Translations under genes and position numbers: made by a program
In this document: one piece after another, positions 36,035 to 47,472 of the stretch
How positions within the stretch are numbered: position 1 is the first letter of the stretch
How the letters are laid out: each line of letters opens with the position of its first letter
Notes under the pieces: model-generated
Seen by the model: the letters and a program-made list of their open reading frames with translations, nothing else
What the model was told of the DNA's origin: nothing
Databases searched by the model: none
Source: Sarocladium kiliense
Lineage: Eukaryota; Ascomycota; Sordariomycetes; Hypocreales; Sarocladiaceae
Assembly: GCA_030734395.1 (NCBI GenBank)
Contig: JAUZTG010000042.1
Coordinates: 2,108,001-2,172,000, forward strand
Length of the DNA: 64,000 nt
Direction of reading: 5' to 3'

Positions 36035-37258
36035 ATGTCTGGACAGTTCTCAAGCCCTTTCGGCGCCAATGCCAACCCTTTCGGGACTCCCAGTGCCGCC
36101 CCGACCAATACAATTGTTGAGGAGGAAGAGAACGATACTGTGGGCACCCCACAAGAGGCACGCTTCGGTACAGGCAGCCATCCCGGTTTCTCTGGTCCAT
36201 TCGGAGGTGGTGATGCCTCCACAGACACACCTCCCACAATGAGGGGTCCTCCCGATCCAAGCAGCTACCCTGCCCAATATAACTTCAACCGTCGTACCTC
36301 AGTTTCGGCCGAGTCTCTCAAGCCAAGTGGCGATGTCTCCGATAACTGGTCACCCCCGTTCGCCGCGAAGTCTCCTGAGCAACTTCAAAGATTGAAGAAG
36401 GCTATCGAGGGCAACTTTCTCTTCAGTCACCTCGAGGATGAGCAAAGTCAGAATATCTTGGGTGCTCTTGTCGAAAAGCCAATCCCTGCCAAGGGCATCA
36501 AGGTGCGTTTTTGTCGTTTGCTTCCGGCTTCGCCGTTGACACTTTACTGACCAAATGGCTAGATCATAAGCCAAGGAGACGCGGGAGACTATTTCTATGT
36601 TGTTGAAAAGGGCGTCTTTGATGTCTATGTTAACTCCACCGGCAGTGTCCAGCCCGGACCCGACGGCATGGGTGAGAAGGTCGGTTCAATCGAGGCCGGT
36701 GGATCATTTGGCGAGCTTGCTCTCATGTATAATGCTCCTCGTGCGGCTACTATTGTCTCTTCGGAGCCAGGCTGCATGCTCTGGGCCCTCGATCGCATGA
36801 CATTCCGACGTATCCTCATGGAGTCAACTTTCGCCCGCCGACGCATGTACGAGAGCTTCCTCGAGGATGTGCCACTTCTCTCTTCCCTCACTCCATACGA
36901 ACGATCCAAAATTGCCGACGCCCTTGAGACACAAAAGTTTGCTGCTGGTCAGGAGATCATCAAAGAGGGTGACCCTGGTCACTCTTTTTACCTCCTCGAG
37001 AGCGGCGAGGCCGATGCAGTCAAAGGTGACGCAAAGGTCTTGCACTACAAAAAGGGCGACTTCTTCGGCGAACTGGCCCTGCTTAACGACGCTCCGCGTG
37101 CCGCCAGCGTTGTCGCCGCTTCCGATGTCAAGGTTGCCACACTGGGCAAGAATGCCTTCCAGCGGTTACTTGGTCCGGTGGAGGGCATCATGAGGAGGAC
37201 CAAGTACGAAGGGGTCAAGTCCGGGGTTGAAGAAATGGATCCGCTCCACACAGGATAA
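36035..37258 (+). CDS. pkaR: cAMP-dependent protein kinase regulatory subunit
   Basis: Two exons (36035-36502, 36563-37258) encode 387 residues, close to the length I recall for filamentous-fungus R subunits. The kinase-inhibitor site is RRTSV (86-90), whose Ser makes it a phosphorylatable type II-like pseudosubstrate. Two cyclic-nucleotide-binding domains follow. Phosphate-binding cassette A has FGELALMYNAPRAAT (G206, E207, R216) and cassette B has FGELALLNDAPRAAS (E326, R335). It holds the PKA catalytic subunit inactive until cAMP binds, so it controls growth, sporulation and nutrient sensing. The N-terminus (SPFGANANPFG) lacks a recognisable dimerisation/docking helix pair, and none was found in the 1 kb upstream. 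The start has an AAGCCATG context. Confidence 0.94.
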
Positions 37259-37814
37259 GCTCCTCCACCTCGCGAAAGATTATTATAGTGCGAAGTTGAG
37301 GTGAGTGCATGTTTATACCCAATACAGGGGGTTTCTGAGTCGTGGAGCGGTGGTCCGCCAAAAAGAATGGAATGGTTAAACTCGGCTTTGGCTCATGATT
37401 CATGTCATTCACTCGGTTCCGTTCAGGAAGGCTAGTTGACTGGCGGGCGGATATGTCTGTTGGCGTTTTGGAAGAAAGGATTACTGATTCCGATGGCAGA
37501 GGAGACACAGGTCGCCCTGGCCTTCCCTCCCCTTCTACACTCATTTCGTCCCTCTATGCCTTTTTCTTATTTCGTGTCAGTCCCACCAGAGCCAGGGGAT
37601 GGTCTGACTGTGAAGAAAGCTTCAGATACCTCAAGTCTTTGATATACTTTTTCTATTCGTCTACAACAGTGTCTGGAGTGTCCTGCGTTAATATCTCAAA
37701 AATGTCCTTGAGAGTGAAAGTGCAGTTTGTCCCATTGGTTTTACTTATCCTCGGCAGCTTCTCAAGCTAGAGGACCATGACTTCTTGAATGCCATGATGT
37801 TTGTTCCTGTCCAG
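37259..37814. other. Convergent 3' intergenic region
   Basis: 556 bases between the 3' ends of the PKA regulatory subunit and SPF27 genes. No coding sequence recognised. Confidence 0.6.
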
Positions 37815-38500
37815 CTACTTCGCCGACGCATTCCTCAACTCTTCTCTGATCTTCGCCCTCAGCTCCTCAACCGCTACCTCTGTCTCCAAAACCCTCCCGA
37901 CGCCCTTCTTCCACCCCTCCTCCAACAACTCCATCTCCCCTCTCACTTCCTCCTGTCTCCTCCTCCGTTCCACATTCACCCTATCCACCTCAGCCTTCAC
38001 CTCCGTTAGCTCCGTCTCCAGCCTCTTGAGCTCAGCCTCCAACTCATTGTTCCCCAGCAACCACGCGTTCTTGCCATGGCGATCCAGTAGATCGAGGTTC
38101 TGCGCCCTTGCGGCGAGGTAGGTGGAGGAAATACAGGAGTTCGTGAAGGGAGGGAGGAGGTCGGATGGGTGGGAGGCTGTGGCGGGGGGTTCTTGGGCTT
38201 CGTAACGAGAGAGGTCGAGGGGGTCGAGGGGGGTAGAGGAGGAGACGCGGAGGAGTTCGGTGGTTAGGGCAGGAGTGAGGTTGAGGTTGTCGGCGGCTGA
38301 AGGTGGGAGGGTGGTTTCTGGCTTGGGGGATGAAGCAGTAGCTTCGGCTGAGATGAGGGCGCGAGCGGCGGCGAGGTCCTGTTCGGAGGGATCCTTGTCG
38401 ATGTCTGCATGAGGGATGTTGTTAGAAGAAAGGTATGGTTTGCGAAGGGGAGAGCGGGCGTACAAGGGAGGGACTCGTGGTATGCTGGCGCCATTGACAT
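37815..38500 (-). CDS. SPF27: Pre-mRNA-splicing factor SPF27/BCAS2 family
   Basis: Two exons (38500-38464 and 38404-37815) encode 208 residues. The spliced N-terminus MSMAPAYHESLPYIDKDPSE matches the family opening (ESHDSLPYID in relatives), which confirms the 59-nt intron and the 37-nt first exon. The middle contains LDLSRYEAQEPP, and the last 75 residues form a charged coiled coil (NELEAELKRLETELTEVKAE through EELRAKIREEL). SPF27, called Cwf7 in fission yeast, is a core member of the Prp19/NineTeen complex that activates the spliceosome. A second ATG at 38494 is in frame; either could be used. The distinctive first exon would be missed by simple frame searches. Confidence 0.87.
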
Positions 38501-40292
38501 GGTGGGCTGTGAGTGTTGTTCGCGATCGCGAACGGAAGATTTGAAGACGTGAGGACGAAGTAACGTCTCAGTTCACAAGTTAAGGGCAGCCAAGACTGAG
38601 CGGGCTGGTCTTTGGGTGGGTAGAAGAAAGTCGACTTGGGTCGGTTTGCGCCGTGAGTGTCCTTCGAGCGACAACCGATGCGGGAAAGTGAAGGGATCAA
38701 GTCAAAGTACAATACGCTATTCTTCGATATGAAGGCTCTTGTAAGGTATGAGATGCGCTGAAAGGATGCAATTCGTCGTCGTCGCGGTGGATGAATTAGG
38801 TGGTTCGAAAATCTCGAAGTTGTCGCAGGAAACGCGAAATCGCCTGCGAAGGCACTAGTACCGATAAGCGTACAGTGTGTGTCTTATCGCTGCGTGCACG
38901 GACCACCGAATGCTCTGTCGCTCGCATTATCCGGGGAAGTCTCCGCTCTCAGCGCCTGTTCAGTGTGACCTCATCGGGACAAACGCTCACGAGGGCTCTG
39001 ACTGAGGTCCAGCAGTTATCATATAAAAAAGGAGCAATAATATGGCCAATTCCATCCGCATCGGAGGTCTATCATCCAATACATTCAACATCGAGCACCT
39101 CACAGGCCCTAACCTTAGCCAGGGACCTAACAACATACCAGCGAGCACTCTTCCTCCTCCTTGGCTTCTGCCACGCAAGCCACTTCCCCTTTCCCCTTCT
39201 CTAAGTCCCCAAAGCCATCGTCTCATCCTAAACACCCTCAATCCCAGCATCACACCCAAATCCCCAACTTAGCCCAAAGTCAATACTCCCCTCATCCTAA
39301 GCAACCTCCCTAACCAATCCTGCCATCAATACCTTCAAATGACTCGCCCAAGCCCACACCCTAAGCATACTTCAGGCCCGTCTCCAGAGCGATCGGCAAT
39401 ATTACGCTGGGTAATGGCATGTTCTGGCCCCTCTTCTCACTCCGTCGTAATGGCCGGGTTGGGAACCCCTCCTTCATTGCTTCTGGCAGTTGCTGCTTCG
39501 CACTTCAGTTGACGGCGCGTATAATGCTGCTGATGATGATCAGAAAATCCAGAGACCCAGGATTAGACGGATGGATGTAAATCCAGATGACCTTTTGATG
39601 CTTATCGTATGTAACCTCGTATCGGTGGATGAGACTGCAAGCGCAAATATAAGGATCCTGGGCCGCACTTCATTTTCCCGTGACACGTATCCGCGGGAGC
39701 AGACATGCAGGCCCTTCGAAACAGCCTCTGCACAGTTACGTATCTAAGGAGGGGGGATCGTCGATGGCTGCCGTTGTTGAACATAGCACAAGGCCCCGTC
39801 CGTCCCCCTAATCTAGGCCATCTGGCGCCATCTGGCGGCCATTTCCGCCGGTCTTATCATCAGCTAGCACCGCTTAGTAGTAAAGCACGATCGATGAGGG
39901 TATGTCTCGATTCGGCCTCGTTGTAGAGCCGTCAAGGTGCCTATCTTGGCTATGAATGCCTAAATTATACATTGAGATACATCCTCCGTAGTGCCCGCGG
40001 TGGTCCGCCAGGCAATATTGTCCGTGCAAAGTCAGAGATAGTCATGGGGGCGCCGCTCAAACTCCATGCAAAGCAAGTCCCTCCTCCGTCCGTCCCGGCG
40101 CTCATGGCATCCAGCCAGCAGAAAAAGCACATCATTTCATCATCTTTCCAGTTTCGTAGTTTCACAGTATCATATGGTATGTAAGTATAACAGGGGCGAC
40201 GTATCGTCAATTACCGGACCAGCCCGGCCTTTTGACAGCCCAAAACATGACTATCAGCGTCTTCGGACAGACAGTAGGAGAGTGCGGTGGGA
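38501..40292. other. Intergenic region
   Basis: 1.8 kb upstream of SPF27 and downstream of the STF2-like gene. The stretch near 39,815-39,845 has two copies of GCCATCTGGCG in tandem. Otherwise only short unsupported frames are present. The part around 40,000-40,250 may be 3' UTR of the STF2-like gene. Confidence 0.55.
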
Positions 40293-40835
40293 TTAAGCCG
40301 ACGAGCGGCCACTCTCCGACGTGTCCGTCTTGGAGAGGTCATCAGCGTGATCGTCCTCGTCAAGAGGGCCGTGAAGGGACTCCTCAAAGACGGGTTCGGG
40401 CTCATTGACCTCGAACTTGCTCTTCAGATCTCCCATATGGTGGGAGATGCTGCTGCTGTTGGAGCGGCGACGAGCGTTGGCGAAGCGGAACGGCTGGTCT
40501 GCGACCTCGTCATCAACCGTGCCCCTTGACAAACGTTAGTATATACTGTAGCCAAGAACTTCAATCAAAGGAAGGGAACGTACCAATTTCCCCGGCCAAA
40601 GCCGTCCTTCTTGATCTTCTTGGGGTCGGCGTCGATGTGGCCGTGCTTTGCAAAGAAGCGTGGAAGGTGCTCCGAAGGGTGAGCGGTGCCTTCAGCAAGA
40701 CCCTTGTGATCACGGTCGTTGGCCTTAATGGTACGAGTCACTGCAAAGAAAACAGCATTAGCATCTATGTCAATGGCAGAAGTGATTCTGTTGGAACTGT
40801 GCTATGGGCAGTACATATGTAAGACGGGACGTACT
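40293..40835 (-). CDS. STF2-like hydrophilin, start codon split by an intron
   Basis: Spliced from A at 40835, then 40740-40584 and 40524-40293, giving 129 residues. The first intron (40741-40834, donor GTACGT, acceptor TTTGCAG) falls between A and TG of the ATG, so the start codon exists only after splicing. The product begins MTRTIKANDRDHKG and contains DADPKKIKKDGFGRGNWG (38-54), the signature of the Stf2/Tfs1-associated hydrophilin group. Yeast Stf2 stabilises the F1Fo-ATPase inhibitor complex and protects cells during desiccation. The remainder is hydrophilic and acidic, with an RRRSNSSS phosphorylation-type patch. The gene has a TATA box and a CCAAT box, fitting stress induction. The product is longer than yeast Stf2 (about 84 residues) because of the C-terminal extension. 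Confidence 0.85.
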
Positions 40836-43084
40836 GTTTGATGGAAGAATGGGAGGTAATGCTGCTTCAATTGGATCGAATTGGCAAGTTGTTTGCTCGA
40901 AAGACAATGGCAGACTCAAGTATGCCAAAGTGAGGGGTTGTGTGACGTTGGCGTAAAGAGACGAGGTTACGGTAGATGTGAGAGATGGCCAGCTGACGGC
41001 GATGGTGGTGGTGGTGGTTGAAGTGGTAGATTTGTGATGTTGATGAGAGTGGCAGAGATGGAAGATGGAAGATGATGAATGAAGAGTTGAAGTTGATATC
41101 GATGGGAGTCAATGAAGACGAGGAGAGGAAGGAGGAGGCGACGGGAATGAAGGGGGGAAGCTACACACACCTGCCCTTATATAAGTTGCATCTCAGTGCG
41201 ATGTCACGCGAGAAGCAACCAATCACGGTGGGGGCGGTCGGACAGCTGCCAGCAGCGGGCAGCGCCTGTGCTGCAGTGCTCACAGTGTGCCGTTAGTGGT
41301 TACATAGCGAGTGGCTACAGTGGGATGCCCGGACGTCCTCAGTGGGGTCCCGGTGAGCGGATGTCCGCCATGGCGTTTAGGAGGAGGCGCAGACTAGGTT
41401 CAGTATGGAATTGTTGGGGGTCAACACTCACTCAGGAGGCTTCTATCACTTGGCCAAGAACCCCGGCGACTGGTCCGACTGCCACTTGTGGCCGTGAGGA
41501 AAGCCATAGAAGCATCGCAAACGGATGGGACGGGGGTTTGTCGAGCGGGGGGTGGGTGCAAGCCAGCTGGGCTAAGAGGGACGGATGGGCAACGGCTGAG
41601 CGCAGTCGCATCATGTATCGCGTGACCACGCTTGACTGACGCAAGAACCGCCTGGAATCCCGTCGCCCTCTCCAACTTGACAGCGTCACCCTCCCCCCTT
41701 CCGGCCGCTTCCGCCTCGTGCCTGGTTGCATTGCACTATTGCGAATTGGAGAAGCTCTGGTATCATTCCCATACTCTATTGCGATTTTCCCGTCATTCGA
41801 TACAGCTCAAAATCCAGACCCAATCGCACCTCCTGCGACAGGTGACGTCTGGGGTCCACACTCGCCTGCAGTAGTCGCTGGTACCTGGTAACCACTGGGA
41901 GGCCAGCCGTAATGCGGGGTATGGGGTACTGCGACATGTCTGTGCAAGCATATCACTGCCCTGCAGTTGTGCCACATCCCGCTAGACTGTTCGCGGTGTT
42001 TGCTCTGGATCCAGGGTCTTCCCCTCTGTCTCGGTTCTCATCACAATGACCCTGGATTGCGCTCTCATCTTGCTCAACATTCGTGACTATGGTATCATCA
42101 ATTGATCGGCTCCATTTCCGGATTCAGGTATTTCTCAATTCCAGAGGTATCACAGAGTCCACCCTCTGCTGCTAAATAGGCGCCATCTTTCTAGATTCAC
42201 ACAGCCTCGTCACTCACACTCCCCTAGCTCAGGTTGTGGACCCCTGCCGATATCGCTCCAGCCTGGTCCCTCCGTTGATCGTCAAATTGTCACCCCTGGG
42301 CATCACCAGCCTCATGACTCAATGCCGGACGCTCCACGTAGCCTCGTTCACATGACCACGATGGAGAACGTTCCACCACCTTCTCGCTATCTTCGATGTC
42401 TATCACAGAAAGAGGACACGTACATCGTCCCAATGCCCTGACACGAGGCTGCCTGTTCTAGATCTCAGGAGCTCTGCGGATCCTTTATCGTCTTTCGAGT
42501 CGAGGCTTCAGGATGGAGCTACGGGAGCTTGAGCAAGCTGCTCAGCCCCTCATGATAACTCCATGTCGATCCGAGCTTCCCCTCTCCTAACCCCTCTCTA
42601 ACAGGGAGCTTCAGGCAATCGTCCAATGGGACACCCACGTCTAGATAGCACCATGCCAGTCACATCGTCCTATATTCAATCCGGTTTTGATGCGGATGTA
42701 AATTGCCAACCTTCTAAAAGCTACCCTGCCGCGCCTTTGCAGATGCACACTACAGATAGCATTGCCGCTTCCGCACTATGTTCAGTTCTTGCTCCTAAAT
42801 GTCTAGCTTTTGCACCTCATCAAAAAGGAAAACAATAATACACGCTCCCCTTTCGAGCACCAACATCCAAGGCCAGCTCACCAGTCCACATTCTCATTAT
42901 CACCCCAGGTCAGCTGAGCTGGCTGACATTGCTGGTCAAGGCTACCCCAAATACCCTGTTGCGGCGTCTCCTGCTGCGTCCGTCCTGCGTCCCAGCCGTC
43001 ATGGGAAGCCATCATTGCTGCGACTGAGGATGCTGGTAGCCGTGGCACAGCTGGCGTTACTGTCTTTGGCGTGGAAGAATCTTC
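40836..43084. other. Intergenic: STF2-like promoter and leader, then 3' side of Spt6
   Basis: 2.25 kb. The first 340 bases are the probable 5' UTR and promoter of the STF2-like gene, with a CA/CCA-rich leader near 40,985-41,060. From about 41,250 to 43,084 nothing coding is recognised. A short inverted repeat GTCAGC-N7-GCTGAC lies at 42909-42927. Confidence 0.55.
41177..41185 (-). promoter_or_regulatory. TATA box of the STF2-like gene
   Basis: CTTATATAA on the minus strand, about 340 bases before the split start codon. A CCAAT box (41219-41223, plus-strand reading) lies about 35 bases further upstream. Together they look like a standard inducible promoter. Confidence 0.55.
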
Positions 43085-46000
43085 TCAATTCTTCCTGACC
43101 AGCTTAGACAGCTCGCCAGGGTACCGTAGCTTGAATCCGTTGCTGAGTGCACGCATATCGGGGTATTGGTAGCCCTTGAGCTCATACCCCTGCGGGATCA
43201 CTCGCACAGGTAATGCCAATGTCTGCACATCCTTGTTCGCCTTGAAATTGAGCCAGAAGTAGCCAGGATGCTTGGTGTCGATGCAGAATGCGTACGCGGA
43301 CCGTGTAGGGTTCGCCTCAACGTAAGTCGCCAGCCATTTCTCTGGTGGTCATGTTAGTGACAGCTCGCTACCTTGGATGGACAAATTTTCTTACCGGTTT
43401 CAGAACGAGATCGGTTCTGGAACTTGTCATTTCGCATCATCTCCTCCACTTTCCGCGCCATGGCCTTGACGTGCTCTGCGATCAATTCATCCAGATCGCT
43501 GTATGTGTACTTGCCTACCCTCAACAGTTTGCCCACAGCGAATTCATTCTCCTTTTGCATCTCAAGCACGTCGATGTGCTGGAAGACAGCATCGGCGACC
43601 TTCCAAGTGACAGCCAAGTGGTCGTTTCCTTTGCTTGAGGGTCGGATGATGACCTCACCAGGGGGCTGAGACCCGAGATATTCCTCAGCTTGCGTGGAGT
43701 TGTAAGGTCGGAAGTTGGGGTGTTTGACGACACGCTGGGTCCGTCCCGTCTTCTGGTCCTTGACACGAAGCTCTTCCTTGTCGGCAGCCTCTTGAGCATA
43801 ATTCCAGCCGTCGGCACCATAGTTAGTGGGACGGCGGTACGGAATACGTAGATCCTCCTCTCGCAAACTCAAATTGGCCATGAAATCCTTATAGTTCATG
43901 ACCTTGATCTTGGCCTGTAAAGTCTGACCCTGGCTGAGGAGGTCTCTCAAGCCGCCACTGGCATCGACTTCATGAGATTCGATACGGCCTTCAATGCCAC
44001 AATCCAGCTTGACAATGGCAAAGTCATCTTTGACCATTCTGACGTTGACAGGCACAATCATGCCCTCACAAAGTGTATCCTTTGTCTCTCCTGTGAACAT
44101 GGTGAAGACCTCGCTGCTGCTCAGTATGGCGAAGTGTCTCCTGAGCTCTTCATATGGAGCCTGCAGCTCTGCGCGAATAGTCTCCAACGTAGCGCGCTTG
44201 CGTTGACTGAAGTTTCGAAGAAGCTGTTCGGCGTACTCTTCGAGCACGAGTTCATTTACCTTGTCTTGTTCGCCTTGTCTGAAGAGCTTCTGCACGATGG
44301 CACCAGCTCCATGTTCGTCAGTTTCGGCTTTGACGTCTTCTTCGTCCAATTCAAGGGCATCAGCGGCCATCTTGCGGCCAAGTTCGTAATCCTCAGGATG
44401 GACACGAGTGTTGTCGAGGGGGTCTGATGACGGGTTGCCAGCTTCATAGTCGATGAACAGGAAACTAGCGCAGTTGTTCCAAACACGAGGGCCCACGACC
44501 GGTAGCTTATTGCTATCAGGGTCGCCCACCAGTTCATCGCGACTGTTGACGGATCCGCCATTGGCGCTGATAGCCTTGATGACGCTCGTGGTCTTCCTGG
44601 GTCCGAGGCCGGCCACGTAGGGGAGGAGGTTTGCAGTGTAAGTGTCGGTCATTGCCACGTTGATATCCACACCACACAAGTTCACCATGTCAACCATGGC
44701 TGACTCAAGATATTTCGCAAGACGATCCTGTGGGAGTAGGCTCTGAGATGGATGCCAAAGGAGGGAGATGACGTCGTTCCCGATGGCAGCGTACTCCTTC
44801 AGAGGGTTCTGCATGTACCGAGCCAACGCAACGCAGTACTTCGTGACTGGGTTAAGAGATGGGTACTCCGCAGCACCCCGGGGGCTGTCCTTGTATAGTC
44901 TTGCCACTTCATCGTTGACGACCACCACTTCGAGGGGTTCCGTGCTGTACCCGCCGTTCTCCAAATCCTCGAACTCCGCACATTTGAGTTCCTTCTCGAC
45001 AACGAGATCATCAAGGGCATGGACAAGCCTGTGGGTATGGGCTGACCAACCACTGACGCCGATCACGTCAGGTTGGAACCTCTCGACCGCTTTGGCCACC
45101 TCGTCTTTCCAGAAGCCGTCTCTGTCCAGTTTGGCAATGCGTCCCTGTTCAAGCATGCGTCCTTCCTCGTCGACCCACGTCCACATAATAGGTTCGCGAG
45201 TCGGGTCGCCCATGCCGTTAGAGAAGACGAGAACTCGAGGGAGTGTGCCAAGAACCATCCCCTTGGGCTTGTAAGGAGCCTGGTCGAGGCGTTTCGCATA
45301 TTCCTCTCGACATGTCTTGAGTACTTCATCCTGGCAAAAGGTCCGAATGACCTCCTTGACATTCTTCGCGATAATTTTCTCGAGTCTTGAGTATGCAGCG
45401 TCAACCACCTTCTTGCGCTCGTCCCGCCATTGCTCGGCACGATCGCTGAAGTTCTCCGACTCGAACTCTTGATACAGCTGCCGACGGAAATTAAGCTGAC
45501 GGGGCATGGTAATCTGGATTTCGATGAGGTCCTCTTCTTCAGCCCGCATCATTTGAAGGAAAAGCTCTGGTCGATGCACGAAGTCGGAAATGGACTGATT
45601 CTGTAAATACTTGATTTGGTAGTACGGGTGAGTTTCGTCGATACGCTTCAGCCCTTTGTCAGTCCGTCGGCAGCTGATCTCGGCCGCCTGGTAAAGGGCG
45701 TTCCGGAAGTATTTCCTCATGCGGGGGCTCATATAGAGCTCCTCTGCGAAAAGCTGGCGCGCAGCAGCAATGACATCGTCGCCAGTAGAGAACGACTCGT
45801 CAGTCAGGCTGTCGGCAAGATCCATGGGATACTGGGCTTCGTCATCGGGCGACACCTTCTTTCCTTGGCGCAGAGCGTTCTTGGCCAATTGATCGGCTGT
45901 CAGACCGTAAGCCTTGACAAAGTACGCAGCACGAGAGCTGCGAATATGATCCAACAGGGTTGACTTTCCACCAGCTCGCTTCGCATGCTGCGCATCGCCG

Positions 46001-47472
46001 TTTGTGAGAGCCATCTCCTTGAGCTTCGTGTGATATTCGAATTGGATGTAGTCCTGCAGGTCTTGAAGTTCCTCCATCGTGGTTGCTTCGGGAATCATTT
46101 CCTCTATCATGGGGTCCTGAACATCCACTGACTTCAGGTTGTCGTAAGTCTTCTCCAGAGCATTGCGCTTCTCCACGAAGGATCGGAACTTGATGTCGAG
46201 CTCTAGGACTTTCCATAGATCATCCTGATTCAGTAGCTTCGCGGGTTCGTCGTGGTAGTCACTCCCATCGTCGTCCCGGCCAGAGCGAGATCTCCGGTTG
46301 TGCAACAAGTAATCCTTACGATGCTGGAAAACATATGGCACCTCGACCTCATCGACAATGAAGAATTCGAGGACTTTGCCCACTGCTTTGTGAAATGGCT
46401 GCTGAAGATCAGATGGAAGGCCCTTCTTGGGCCAAAGTTGGTTTGAGATCCATTTCGCCTCCTCCCGAAACTGGTCGGCTGTGAGTTGAAGGTTTTTGAA
46501 GGGTTTGCGGTCTAGTTGAAATCGCTCAGGCTCGTCTGTGAACCTGATGGCGTTATCCTCATCTGTAAGGAGTTTCTCCTTCAGCTGGGCCGGTTCGAAA
46601 ACATCTTTGAGTTCGATAGCTTGCTCCTCATGTTGCGCCTGCTCTTCATCATCTTCAAGATTCAAGGCCCAGTCGTAATCCTCGCCGTTGCCGAAGATGG
46701 CCTCCATGTCTTCCAGAGCATCCTTGTCAAGACCACTGGTGTCCACAACGCCGCCCACACCGCGATCACGAGGTCTTGCAACCTCAGCATCCTCTCTTTG
46801 GCGTCTGCGCTCGTCTTCATCGTCGGAGAAATCGGCCTCGATGAAACCGTCGAATTCGTCCACTTGCGCCCGTGCGTTGGGTCGGTTGTATCTCAGATCG
46901 CCTTCGTCATCTTCTTCGTCGGAGAAAATATCCTCAAGACCGCGGGGGCCTTGATTCGCATCATCTTCATCGCGGTGACCTCGCTTTAAGCGCTTGAATT
47001 TGGACTAGAAGTCATGGTTAGTCGCGCATGGGGATACCGAGGCAGCAGGAATGCTCACCTGTGTCTGCGGCTTGGGACGTTCACCGAACTGCTCGCCAAT
47101 TAAATCAAGATCATCCTCGTCGAGCTGATCTTCCTCTTCACGATCGCGGTGTTCACGTTTGCGCTTGGGAATGGGTCGTGCATCGCCATCGGATTCGCCG
47201 CCATCTTCGTCATCCTCGTCCTCATCAACGATGAATCCTTCTCGAATCTACAGCGCGGTCAATTTGGAATCTTCTTTCATCACATAGCACGTCAAACTCA
47301 CCTTCCGCGCCTCCTCTTCATCATCGTCATCTTCTTCTTCGTCACTCGAGTCTTCGATACGGCCATCTCTTTCCTTTCGGGGTCGATCGCCAGCTTCGTC
47401 ATCGAATGACTCGTCATCCTCTTCCGAGTCGAGCTCAGCCTGGTTATCGATCAGGTCGCGCATAGAACTCAT
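43085..47472 (-). CDS. SPT6: Transcription elongation factor and histone chaperone Spt6
   Basis: Four exons (47472-47302, 47247-47059, 47004-43395, 43341-43085) encode about 1,408 residues. The first 200 residues are highly acidic, as in all Spt6 proteins, and bind nucleosomes and Spn1. The core follows: helix-turn-helix and YqgF-like region (PRVLVFSNGMGDP near 712), helix-hairpin-helix (LLPYVAGLGPRKTTSVIKAI near 910-930), S1 RNA-binding domain (GMIVPVNVRMVKDDFAIVKL near 1095) and tandem SH2 at the end (GEVIIRPSSKGNDHLAVTW near 1235). The last exon adds GYFWLNFKANKDVQ and ends RYPGELSKLVRKN. Spt6 travels with RNA polymerase II and restores nucleosomes. Start at 47472 (MSSMRDL) is favoured; an in-frame upstream ATG at 47526 would add 18 residues. 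Confidence 0.94.
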
